Of a stretch of 64,000 bases of DNA, positions 12,501 through 23,037 are shown one piece after another. The notes beneath the pieces were generated by a model. The model was not told where the DNA came from. It did not search any database and saw only the letters and a program-made list of their open reading frames with translations. Position 1 is the stretch's first letter, and each line of letters opens with the position of its first letter. The stretch spans positions 992,001-1,056,000 of the forward strand of contig JAALGY010000016.1 of the NCBI GenBank assembly GCA_032358165.1, in the 5' to 3' direction. Source of the DNA: Diplosphaera chodatii (Eukaryota; Chlorophyta; Trebouxiophyceae; Prasiolales; Stichococcaceae). The position numbers and the translations under genes were made by a program.

Positions 12501-14595
12501 CCCAACGTGCCGTGGGGTCGCAAGGTGGTCAACAGCGATGCGCAGAGCCCGCGTGATCCCGGCAATCAGTACTGGCGCCGCTACAGAAGTGTACAGCGCA
12601 TAATCTGTGCAGTGACAAGCATGTCACCTTCAGTTCCATGCAGCCTGCACTTCCTGCATCCAGATGGTTGTGATTGTGACAGTCGATCGGCCAAGTGCAG
12701 TTTTTGCCATCATTGTATGCAGCGCATCCACTTGATCTAAAACTGTTGTCCATGTGGAGACAAACATGCGGGGCAGCAGAAGAGGTGTCATGCGGTTGTT
12801 GCTAGTGCAGCATGATGGACCCACCCATCGTTGACACCACGGCCAGAATGGTGACATGCAGCTGCCTTACACACGCAGCAGCGTGCAAATGTGCAGGGTC
12901 CAGAGTCCACAGCCCAGCTGCAGCCGCGTGCTCCTCCAGATGTATGCAGTGTACGATCTGCAGAACGCGCAAGGCAGGTCGCTGTGAGTCAGGCAACACC
13001 TACTGCAGGATCCCAGTCTGCACGTCACCAGACTCGCGTTAAGTTTGCTGTGTGCACGCATAGGGCAGGCATGCAGTGCGGGACGGGCCATAGTGTGGCA
13101 ATAGCATAGTGGGCGACTCACAGCAAAGACAGCTCAAAAAGCACCTGTTCAAGCAGCTGCCCTAGGGTGTCCAGAAGCCACCGCTTGTCAAGCATCGCGT
13201 AGATCTTGTGCTCCCGTATGCAGAGCAGCAGATCGTCTGTTGCCGCTGGCAGCCACCTGCTGGTCTCATGCAGCTCAGAGGCCAGCTCCGGCAAATCACC
13301 ATCATGCTGCTTGCTGTTCGGCTGCTGCTGCTGCTGTGCCGCCCAGCGGACATCAACTGACCACTTCGAAAGCGCATCTACAAGTGCATGCAGCAGCTCG
13401 GCGCAGGCTTCTGTTATCTCCTGCGATGGCACAGACGTAGGGCTCTGCAGGGAGCATGCAACAGCAATCACACAACTGCAACATGCTGTGGTGAGCATCG
13501 GATGCCAGAGCAGCAGTGTAAAGCAGTAGAGAGCTAGGCTGACCGCAGGCTGCTGCAATCTGCCGTCAATGTGCGGTGTCATTTCCAATGCTGTTTGTTT
13601 GAGCACCTTATCAAGATGCCATGCTCACCGCTGCCATGTCTTCATCCAGACCACCATCCTCCTGAGCTCCCCGCATGAAGGCTCTGGTCAGCCGAACAGC
13701 AAGGTAGACATGCTGCAGCGAGCCATGCGTGCCCTCGCGCAGTTGTGCAGGGGCTGTCCGGAGGCTACCTGGCCCCAGCACTGCAAATGCTTGCTCCACA
13801 CGGCGGACTGTGTTGCTGGGCAGCCAGCGGCGGTTTGAATCATCGACGGTCCCAAGCAGGCAGGTGCACAGGCAGGTGGCTGCGTCTGCATCTGCTGCAG
13901 CTATTGGCAGTACTCCACCAGCCAGCTCGATGGCAGCGAGTATGTCAGAGACGCCCCGTGCCAGGAACACAGCCTCGTGGCGCTCAAGTGGGTGCGGCTT
14001 CTGGCGGTAGCCAAGCACTTCGGCCAGCCAGATCAATTCTGCCCTGGCGGTCATCATGTCGGCCTTGCCAAAAGCTCGCCAGTCGGGCTGTGTGCACGTC
14101 CGCAGGTGGTCAAAGCTCTCTGTGTACACTGGCCCTCTGAGTCAGACATGTTGTCGAACGTTTACGTGCATAGCCGACGACCGGGAATGCAGGCTCTTGG
14201 GTACAAGTACTGATAGACTTGATGAGAGACGCACCCTGCAAAGAGGTTGCACATTCGTCAGCGTCTGCCCAGGATGGGAAGCACGCCGCACACCAGGATG
14301 CATCTCCCTCATTCTTGAATTCCACATCGCCCAGGCAACCTGCGCATCATTGCAAGGGTGTCCTGCATCAAAGACAACAGAACGTGGCAGTGCGCATTGC
14401 GCATACTGTATGTGGCACGATACGCCATTGCCACAGATTCCAGGCATGGTCACCATAGGTGGTCATTACATCCCGTTCCTTGCTCCAATCATTCTCATCG
14501 AGTCCCCAGACGATGACATAGTGTGGTTTGCTGACCCCATCGCCTGTTGGTAGAAACACTTGCTGATGCTGCGCCTGCTCCTTGCTTGTCCCCAT
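9566..14595 (-). CDS. ARM-like U-box protein, type I gene 3, frameshifted in the U-box
   Basis: Third type I paralogue. Exons: 14454-14595, 13629-14119, 13145-13420, 12825-12957, 12458-12604, 12164-12333, 11712-11804, 11414-11539, 10947-11216, 10535-10713, 10217-10403 and the last from 10079. The ATG at 14595 is the first in frame before VIVWGLDENDW. The frame is open through the basic motif (KRARKKAAK) and the first half of the U-box (WWRCPLSGEVMRDPV, SFERAALEQWLAANP). A 4-base insertion at 9668-9671 then shifts it and it ends at TAG 9621-9623 (about 890 aa). Without the insertion the frame would run to 9566 with a normal U-box end, PNHALRNMIQQL. Everything upstream is intact, so the break is recent, a sequencing error, or tolerated. 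Confidence 0.83.
9668..9671 (-). other. 4-bp insertion (CGCT) causing a frameshift in the U-box
   Basis: On the minus strand the codons for N-P are followed by CGCT and then GGCCTGGAC. Genes 1 and 2 go straight from N-P to G-I-H-P or G-V-D-P. Removing four bases restores alignment with both paralogues to the shared stop region. Confidence 0.8.
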
Positions 14596-15629
14596 GGCAG
14601 ATGCTGCACAGTGAAGAGCTCGCACCAGCAAATGCCTGTGGTTTTACTGATCTTTCATCTGCTTGAGGTTGGAAACTGATCACGCGAGGCCAATCGATTC
14701 GAAGTTGGACCGCAAAAGGTCGCTGAGCCTTGCAGTGAGGTGCACTGACCAGTGACCCGCCGATAGTTCCGCCAGCGAGGTCCTGTCACAAGCCAGCTTC
14801 GCAGTTAACACTTGACCACAGGTAATGCTACTGAAGGAAAGCACATGTATACTTGCTATGACAGTGGGATGTCTAGGGCTTGATGGCTGCAGGAAGCTGT
14901 CGTGGAAGCTGTGCACATCAGCCCTAGGAAGGTGCATGCATACGTTGCATTCTGCAGCTGAGATGTGTAAGCTGACTCCGATGTACAAAGGTGCGCTGGC
15001 AAGCAGAGCCCAATCTGGCTGCTAGAAGTCAAGGTCTGGCGGTGGCACCAGGGGCGTACAATTACAATTCCGATGCTGACTGCTGGTGCATTTTATGACA
15101 ATGATCCAGGAATCATAGGTCAATGCTGCCAATGCTTCGGCCTCGAAGCTGCCACTCGGTACTCTGATACTGGTAGTGTGCAGTACATGTAATGTACATC
15201 AGTGCTCAGGGCAGTGCCCAGTAGCTCAAATCAATGCACTCTCCAAGTTGATGCTGTAGGCCCTGTGATGCAAAGAGCGTCCAACAGCAACCTTGGCGGC
15301 CTTGCGAGGCGTAGATTCAGCTGATAGCCTATGTCACGGCACATCAAACTTCCATTTTGGCGTCTGATATTGCCTTGACTGACGGCTTTGCAGCACGTCA
15401 GTTGCGGGCGGCCACATGTGTGCCGCCATTGGTAGGGCCCTGCGCCTTGACCTGCAGCCAGACCACATACACATACATCAAGCAGCCGGCCCCAGGTGCA
15501 GTATTCATCAGCAGGATCAACAGGCGCCAACGCCACCTCACCAGCGCTGCATGCGCTGGCCGCTGTATCATTACAGCCGAAACCTCCAAGATCTCCAGGG
15601 CTGATGAGTCGAAGTAAGGAATTGCCTAC
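14596..15629. other. intergenic between type I gene 3 and the flotillin gene
   Basis: This holds the 5' flank of gene 3 and the 3' end of the flotillin gene. A final flotillin exon probably lies in 15.23-15.63 kb, because a minus-strand frame stays open to 15231, but its borders are unclear. TGTAA on the minus strand at 15062-15066 may be the flotillin poly(A) signal. Nothing else is recognised. Confidence 0.45.
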
Positions 15630-18600
15630 CTGCGGGAAGAAGGAGGGCAGCTTGACGTCGGTCTGCTGCGCCAGGGCGTCCAGCATCGGCGGCATGCCCA
15701 TGAACAGGTTGCGGATTGATGCCATGCTGTCCGCGCCGCCCTCCCCTGCAAAGTATGGGTTGAAGATAGGGGAGAGATGCAAACGAGCGCATCACAAGAG
15801 CGACAATTGCGGCAAAAATATGATGACGGACTCTCGTCGATGATTTCTCTGATGACTCTGCATGGCGTCTGCAGGAGGCCGTATGCAGCACATACTGCGC
15901 ATGCGCAGTCGCACAGCGGCAGCGCTCACCGGTGGCGCCGGTGTTCCACACGTTGATCTTGGGGTTGAGGCCCTGGATGGCGGCCGCCGTCTGCGCGGCC
16001 ATGTCCACGAACAGGCCCGACTGCAGGCCCAGGTAGAACTTGGCCAGCTCCTGCAGCGATGCGTGGTGATCACTTGAGCACCAGCGAGGCGATGAGAACA
16101 GTTCAGCACTGTAGCAGCTGCCAGTTGTGATAGCGGCACACCACTGCTATCCAGACAGAGCATGCTGTACGATCTGACATTCTGAATGAATCCCGTTTCC
16201 CCAGAGCAATGCTGGCAGCTGACAGTGTCGTCACTCACCAGGTTGCCGCCGGCGGCCTTGAGCATGGCGGACATGCCAGCCGCCTTGGCCTCCGCCATCC
16301 TCTGCAGCCCTGTAGGCGCAGCAAGAGTGTAAACTGTCAACACCAACACCAACACACATGGCCGTATCAACTATGGTCAATAATCGATCTGCTGGGCTCA
16401 TCAGGACGCCCGTTGAGACTGACAGCCGCCGTGCAACGAGTTGGCCGACATGCCGGGACCTCAAGTCCTCAGCGGATCATATCAGCTCACCCTCGGCACG
16501 CTTGAGCTCGGCATACAGCTCGGCCTCGGCACGCAGCTTCGTGGCGGTTGCCGCACCCTCAGCCTGCTTGGTGGCCGCAGCAGCGTCCGCTTCCGCACTC
16601 CTGAAGCACGCCAAACAACTCTGTTCAGTCGTCTGCTACTCAGACAACCTGTTACACCCACTGCCGCTTTCATTTGCGCTGCCCATAGCGGCACCTTGAG
16701 CTGCGATGCTGCAGCCCAGCATGAAGGATGCGAAGGTTGACGAGTGCGCTACACAGCCTCTCGAGGTGTGCAGCCGATACAGATCCAGAACCCTGTTTCA
16801 ACAGCACCACGCCGGTGGCTTCAAGCCAGCTGGTGAGCCGGCACACTGCCGACAGCGCGGCGGCCCCTGCCAACCATGCCTTGGTCCCCTTCGGCAGCTT
16901 TCTGCCAAAGCAGCCCCTCCGCAGCTCCCCATCATGGGCGGCACCTGATGCGCGCCGCGGCATCGCCCTCGACGGTCTTCACTTGCGCCTGCGCGGCGCC
17001 CTCCGCCTGCTTCACCCCCGCAGCCGCCTCGCCCTCGGCTCTCTTCACGGCCGCTGCAGCATCGCCCTCCGCCTCACGCACCTGCACAAGGGGACACTTG
17101 GCTCGTGAAAGCGGGAATAGACTTTGGGAAAGGTGGTACTTGAATGGGGTGCCGGCCGCTTGACGGCAGCAAAGGAAATGCCCTCCGCCTCACGCACCTG
17201 CACAGAGGGACATGCAGCTAGTTGTTGTCAGTCGCAGGCAATCGGCCTGTGTTATGACAGCACTGTCTCGCTGACAGCCAACAGGGTGCTGTCAAAGTTC
17301 AATTACGAGTGTCGTTGGTAGCATCCTCATTCAACATGTGAGCCACAGCACAATAGTGAACGCTGAAAACAGACTGTCATCATGCAAGTACACAGTACAG
17401 TGCCCACCTGCGCCTCGGCGGCGACGCTGGCCTCGGCCAGCTGCGTGGCGCGCAGCACCTCCATGCGCTGCAGGGCCTCCTTCTTGGCCAGCGCCGTCTC
17501 CAGCTCCGCCTGCAGACAGCCAGTCAGCGATGTCTATCAAGATGTCATGCCATGCATCGAAAGCATGGACCCTGAGTGCACACAGGATACGTACTGCCAG
17601 CGCATGATGCCGGCCACAATCGCAGGCGGGCACACAGCCGCATGTACATGTGTGAGCATGGAGGCCAGTGACAGCGTCCGCGCCTGCTGCTGGCGCACGG
17701 CCACATCGGTGGCGATGGCGGCGTTTTGCTGCCGCTGCGCCGCCTCGCTCTTCTTGACCTCCAGGTCCGCGTTGGAGTCCACGATTTTCTGCAAATACGG
17801 AGGAGAGCGCGTCATGCCACCGCTTACGGAGGAGAGCGCGTGCTGCACTATTGGCAGCAGGTCTGACAGGCAGATGTGTTGCCGCCTGCCTTCACACAGC
17901 AACTCAATTGCGCAGGTGGCTGCAGGATGATGGGCCACATCAGGATGCCAACTTCAGCAGCTGCCAGCAGACGGGTGGAGCAGCAGAGTGACTAGTGCAT
18001 GGCCCCCATTCAAGGCCACCCGCAACGTCACACAATTCGTCTGCATGCGTCTGCAGCGCACCTGGTTGCGCTCGTTGGTCTGCTGCGTCATGAGCGCCTG
18101 GATCTCGGCCGTCCGCGTCTGCATGTTGGCCTGGATCTCCGCCTTGCGCGTCTGCGTGTCCGCCTGCACAGTACGTGCACAGCTGCATGTCAGCATGACC
18201 AGGCGGAATGGTGCTGTCCAGCTCTGCATGTGCTATCACTGGGCAACGATGTCACAGGAGACGGCCGCAGGTATGGCGCGCCAGCCTGCCTCTGTGAACT
18301 TGCTTGGTACATGTAGGATCATGGGCACACGTAGGGTCAAGATCGTGCTACAGGGGTGCGCTGGACTGCCGACCTGCTTCTCGGCCTCCCCCACGTCGCC
18401 CCGGTTGCGCGCCTCCGCCACCTGGACGCGCGCCTCCGTGTTGGCGCCCTCCAGCGCCTTCATCTTCAGGTTCTCGAAGTCTGCGGGGAACATCAAAGTG
18501 TCATGTCCGAGTCGGTTGGCAACGGCTGCAGCAGCAGGTGGCAGGCACACGCTCATTGTCGTCTGGTGACCGCACAGATGCAGCGTGCGCTCACATTTGT

Positions 18601-20546
18601 TCTTGTCATCCAGGTCGTGCATCTCGGCGATGTTCCTGCAGGTGACAGCCGCAGTCAGCTGCGAGAAGATTCCAGTGACACCGCTGGGAAACAGCAGGGG
18701 AGGCTTTGATGCGACATAGGGTTGCAGCACGCTGCCTCGCCACCAAGTGCTGCTTTGGGTAACATGCGGCGCTGGTCTTGCACTTGCTGCTTCACAAAGG
18801 CAGGAGCTGACACTCAGCAAGGCAGCACTCACGCATTGTAGATGCGTAGGCCCAGGGCATCCAGGTCCTTCTGCACCTGCAGCGCACAGAGCGCCACTCT
18901 CAGCGTTGCTTGACACGTGCTCTGCGCATGCTATTGTGAAGCGGTGCTGTGAGGGTGCAGGTCTGCAGCATGGCTCCCGCCGTGCTGATGCTGGCAAAGT
19001 GAGTGGCTGTCCGCCTTCAGGAACACTGTGCTGGGCAGCTCGGCTCAAGGGACTGGGTTATGCAGAGGCATGCAGTGCGCACGTGGTCGGTGATGAGCAC
19101 GCGAAACTGCTCCCGGCCGCTGAACATTTGGCGGATGGTCATGGATGCCGACAGCACGCGCACCTGCGGCGCCAGCCCAGAAGGTCACAGACGAATTATG
19201 GGATCTGGGTCAATGTGCACGCACAGTGAACTGGCAGGGGCGCATGGCAGTCGGTTGTCCATGATGCTTGTGCATGCACAAGACAGGCAGTCAGGATGCT
19301 GAGACCGATGATGCGCCAGCAAAGCTCGGATTTAGGAAGGACGCACTTCACCCTGGATGATGCCCTCCACGATCTGCTTGATCTCCCTGCACACAAGCGC
19401 AAGACAGTTCGGATACAGAGGGAGCAGGACCGTCTTGAGCGTCAAAACGGGGATAGCGAGCACAACATGCAAAGCTGCCGTGCAGGTGCACACGCAGGTC
19501 AGGGTTCAGCAACGAAGCCCGGGCACGCACTCGCGGGACAGCGTCGACAGGCGCTGGCAGTACACCTCGAACTGCTTCAGGTTGACCGCCGGGTCCACCG
19601 GCCCGATGGTGAACACCTGCGCAGCCGAGAGCGGACCTCGCGCCACAACCGGAAATATTGGCGCTGACAGATGCAGATTTGACAGTAGAGTCTGGTGAAC
19701 AACGAAGAGAGCACGCAGGGCTGCTTCTGGAAGGACACTTCATCCCAAATGTTGCGATGGAGGAGACATGCAGCGATACAAGGACATGTCCCTAAACCTA
19801 AACCCTGTACAGGTGGCTGTGAAGGGCAGCTGAATGGGGCCGCACCATGGGCAGCTGGAAGGGCACCATCTCGCTGGACATGGAGTGCACCGCGAAGTGG
19901 TAGTTGACGGGCGAGATGTCCACGTACGCCACCTGCAGAGTGGCGAACATGGACATCATGAAATGCTTCGCAAGATGGTACGCTGGCCTGGCCTGCAGAA
20001 GCAGCTGTGTACATTGGTCGACTGATCTCACTGTCAACACCGTCAGATGCGATGGTTTGCAAAGACCACAGCCTTGGGCGTAGCACAAATCCATGGCTTT
20101 CAGGTACGTCATTAAAGTTTGTGAAAGGGGAGCTGGGTGAGGGGGCTGCCCACCTGCTGGAAGGGGCCGTGCACGCACTTCTTGCTGATGGCGCCCGCGG
20201 GCTTGACGCCCGACCCCGTCTTATACAGCCATTCCGTCGGCGCAGCGACCCTGCAGAACCAATGAAATTCATTGTTGAACTTCATGCATCGCATGCGGAG
20301 AACGGTCGGATACCCAGACGTTGCTGCACTCTCAAAAGTCAGGAAACGCATCTGTGTGGTGACCAGGATGCCGCATCAAGCACTGCTGCACTATGGTTGC
20401 TGATCGATACCAGGTACAATGGGTTGGCAATCAAATGTATCGGAGACTGCTTGCGACGGTCTGATATCGCACCGGTAGCCGAAGCCGAAGAAGGCGCCGG
20501 TGCGCGCGATGCGGCTGGCGGGGCGGCGGAAGCTGCCGGTCGCCAT
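15630..20546 (-). CDS. flotillin-like protein (SPFH/band 7 family, plant type)
   Basis: Membrane-microdomain scaffold related to plant flotillins. Seventeen exons: 20473-20546, 20154-20250, 19846-19932, 19531-19616, 19347-19386, 19083-19163, 18833-18876, 18595-18635, 18374-18480, 18062-18163, 17648-17788, 17408-17509, 16945-17081, 16491-16600, 16239-16309, 15930-16050 and 15630-15745 (519 codons, in frame). An N-terminal SPFH domain contains DISPVNYHFAVHSMS, VFTIGPVDPAVN, EIKQIVEGIIQGE and LRIYNANIAEM. Then comes a long Ala/Glu/Lys/Gln coiled-coil region with repeated AEG units. The C-terminus has LNPKINVWNTG and MGMPPMLDALAQQTDVKLP, both hallmarks of plant flotillins. The start is the ATG before ATGSFRRPASRIARTG. 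The last codons after 15630 are not resolved, and exon 11's end is the least certain border. Confidence 0.93.
17180..17209 (-). repeat. partial duplicate of flotillin exon 13 start
   Basis: A 25-bp exact copy of the acceptor and exon start at 17064-17088 (coding VREAEG) lies 116 bp upstream in the transcript, inside the preceding intron. The copy then diverges, so it is probably not used. Confidence 0.7.
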
Positions 20547-21502
20547 GGGGGCAGCGCTCCCTGCACGATTGTAGTTTCATGAGCTTGTGTCAAGTTCAAG
20601 CTTCGTGTGCTAGCGAGCGTGCATGTACAGACCATCGATCATCTTCTTGTCACTGTCGGAACTCTGGAACGAACGATGGCACGTTGCCGCATGTCAGGTG
20701 TGTGCGTGGTCGTTCGATGGCGACGTGAGCAGTAGTAGTATCACGCTTCATCAGTGCACGAGATTTCAGCAGACAATCGACACCGCTGCCCATGGAACAC
20801 AAGACGTCAGTGCGCGCCTTGCTGCTGCTGATGACGAGGAGCAGCAGGCATGCGATGCTGCAGCAGCAGGCGCGAGATCGGTCTGCTCTGAGGCGGCCAG
20901 GCAGCGATTGTGACGCTCAGAGACGAAAGACAGTCTGCGAGAACTGGAAGTGTGGTCGTTTGCGCCCGGACATGGAGCTTTAGGGACGCGATGCGCATTG
21001 GGTCGTGCCCGGGACCGATGCCGTCCTTCCCGTGTCGTGAGTCGTGCCACAGCAAACCTAGATAGGTGTGGACATCCTCCCGGCGACCTGCTTCAACTGC
21101 TGGACGTGTGGCGTGCAAGTGCAGATGCCTGTGAAGCGCATGGTGTTTGACAACTGTCAAGGAAGCTGTGCGGTGCGGCTCTGCTGCCAGCAGCATTTGC
21201 ATGCGCAAGACATATTCACATACATGCTTTCGTGCAGGTATCTGTTTCTCAAGAGACGGCACTGATTCAGCAGTTGCCAAGCGTTGTTTCATGAGTGTGT
21301 AAGTATCCGGCAAGCTCGGGCGGGCGCAAATGTCGCGCAGCTGTCAATGGGGGAAGCAGATAAATGCTGTCACTGCTGCCGGCAAAACACACAACATGGT
21401 CAGCTGTTGATGTCTGCATTTAGACTGCTGGGTCCGCAGCGGATTTGTGTAGTCCTGAACGCTTCAGCAGCATGCTCCGCAGGTGGCTTCCGATGGCTGT
21501 CC
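20547..21502. other. intergenic between the flotillin and small U-box genes
   Basis: This is the 5' flank of the flotillin gene and the 3' flank of the small U-box gene. Many frames are open, but none shows a recognisable motif or a paralogue elsewhere in the window. No promoter element can be assigned. Confidence 0.45.
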
Positions 21503-22515
21503 TCAGATCACCCCAGTATGGCCGCTGCCTGCCTGCCGCCAGTCCCCGATGGCGGACCGCAGTGCAAAGTTTGGGACTGGCCGCGACTCAGGCGCCAGCT
21601 GTGCGCCTGTCATGGGGCTCGTGTCGTGGCCCAGCAGCCACCTGCAGCCCAACAATGAAGCACATCAGCCTCCTGCGCTTCTCCATGCAACCGGTCGACA
21701 CATCATCTGGCCTCCTGCCCCACAGAAGGAAGCCTTATCATGCACACCAGTCTGCTGTCACGTTGCGTAAGGCTGTGATGCATACAAGTGCGGCGTTTGC
21801 ACGATGCGGCTGCAGCATGTTGCGTACATCTCAAGGGCCGCTTTGTCGTAGTTGAAGCCATCGGAAAGCGTCACCGGCTCAACCATCAGCTCCTGCACGC
21901 AACCAGCATTACTCATGCTAGTCAAGGCTCTAATGGCATACAGTCAGAGGCGCATCCAGAAGCAAAGTGAAGCATGCTGCGCAGCCATATCCGGCACTGG
22001 CTGATCTGCAATGCACCGCTGTCCAGTTGACCTGTTCGGACCTGCGTGATGGGGCATATGTACAGGTCAGGTGGCTCGCGGCTGGAGGCTGGCAGTGCTG
22101 TCAGCTTCGCAGCACTTCTTTGCTGCTGTGTGTCGCTGCTGTCATCAGCTGCAGCAGCCGCAGCAGCAGCAGCAGCAGCATTGCCTGCTTTCGAAGCTGC
22201 ATCGGGCTCCGCAAGGTCAATCAGATCAGGCTCTGCGTCAGTGCGTGGCTGAGGTGACAACACTGGCGCTGCTGTGGCGGCTGTGGTAGACGGTCTGGCG
22301 TCTCCGCCCATCGCCGCCACAGCCGCAGCACCGTGCTGGCTGCATGCAGGCGCTCCAGCGGCGCTGCTGTACCAGCTGCGGGCACCCGCGAGCGCCGCAG
22401 GCTGGTAGGGCCGGTACTGGGATGGCGCCGTGGCGTCTGACCATGGTGAGTTGGCGCTACAGGGCCAAACCGCAGCGCCGGGATCGTAGTCCACAGCACC
22501 TGTTGACTCTAACAT
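21503..22515 (-). CDS. small U-box domain protein
   Basis: Probable U-box E3 ligase of about 225 aa, not part of the type I family. Three exons: 22042-22515, 21828-21892 and 21503-21641 (226 codons with stop). Residues 1-145 are a low-complexity Ala/Pro/Ser region with a DLIDLAEPD segment and a run of alanines. The U-box spans the three exons: PPDLYICPITQ, then ELMVEPVTLSDGFNYDKAALEM, split across the second intron, then WLLGHDTSPMTG and PNFALRSAIGDW near the C-terminus. It keeps the canonical U-box order (CPI, EPV, W-L, P-N-x-x-L-R). No ARM or kinase domain is visible. Its U-box differs from the WWRCPLSGEV version of the type I genes, so it is likely an independent gene. Confidence 0.9.
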
Positions 22516-23037
22516 CAAGCTCAGAGATAGAACCTGACCCCCTATCAGGTTCTGTTCAAGCCTAGGGTGAAGATCCGAGGCACACGCGATGGACTGACAT
22601 CACGCGGCGCGTGCAGAACGGTGTTGCCTCTGCGGACCTGGCTCGAAGTCGACCTCTCCCGGCTCGTACATCGCACGAGACCGTCCAGATGCTAATATGG
22701 CGCAGGCTTGCGACGTTGCGGGAGGCACAGCCGATTTCACCACTTACATGCGGCACCGCAACATACAGCAGCAAGCACCGTGTGTCAGCTCGAGCTGTAT
22801 GTTTGCGGTTCTACCGTACAGTAGAACCACTATGCCAATGCTCGTTGTCATCAGCGACGACCTGCCAGCATATTTTCGTGGTACAATGCCAGTGTGGATG
22901 CATAGCACGAGTCGTGCCTCAGCCGGGCACACTCGATGCTGTGGCAGGGGTGTCGGAGGGGGTAGAAACTTGCTGCTGTCAGCTCATAGTTTTAGAATCG
23001 CTCTTCTACCTGGCAGATACCATCAACTGAATCAGCA
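22516..23037. other. intergenic between the small U-box gene and EamA transporter 1
   Basis: This region holds the U-box gene's upstream flank, with the hairpin at 22529-22553, and the 3' flank of the transporter. TGTAA on the minus strand at 22744-22748 could end the transporter transcript. No coding exon is recognised. Confidence 0.45.
22529..22553. repeat. inverted repeat just upstream of the small U-box gene
   Basis: AGAACCTGA at 22529-22537 and TCAGGTTCT at 22545-22553 form a perfect 9-bp stem with a 7-nt loop. The hairpin starts 14 bp before the ATG of the minus-strand U-box gene, so it would lie in its 5' leader or core promoter. Function is unknown. Confidence 0.6.

Noticed and set aside
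14680..14988. Possible extra 5' exon of type I gene 3 (ELSAGHWSVHLTARLSDLL)
   Set aside because: There is a weak resemblance to a stretch upstream of gene 2, but no convincing splice sites, so it was not added to the models.
19790..19810. Telomere-like CCTAAACCTAAACCC
   Set aside because: It has only two to three units inside a flotillin intron, with no array and no sign of a chromosome end.
22042..22515. TTG at 22518 as start of the small U-box gene
   Set aside because: In a nuclear gene the ATG at 22515 is the plausible start; the upstream codon is not ATG.
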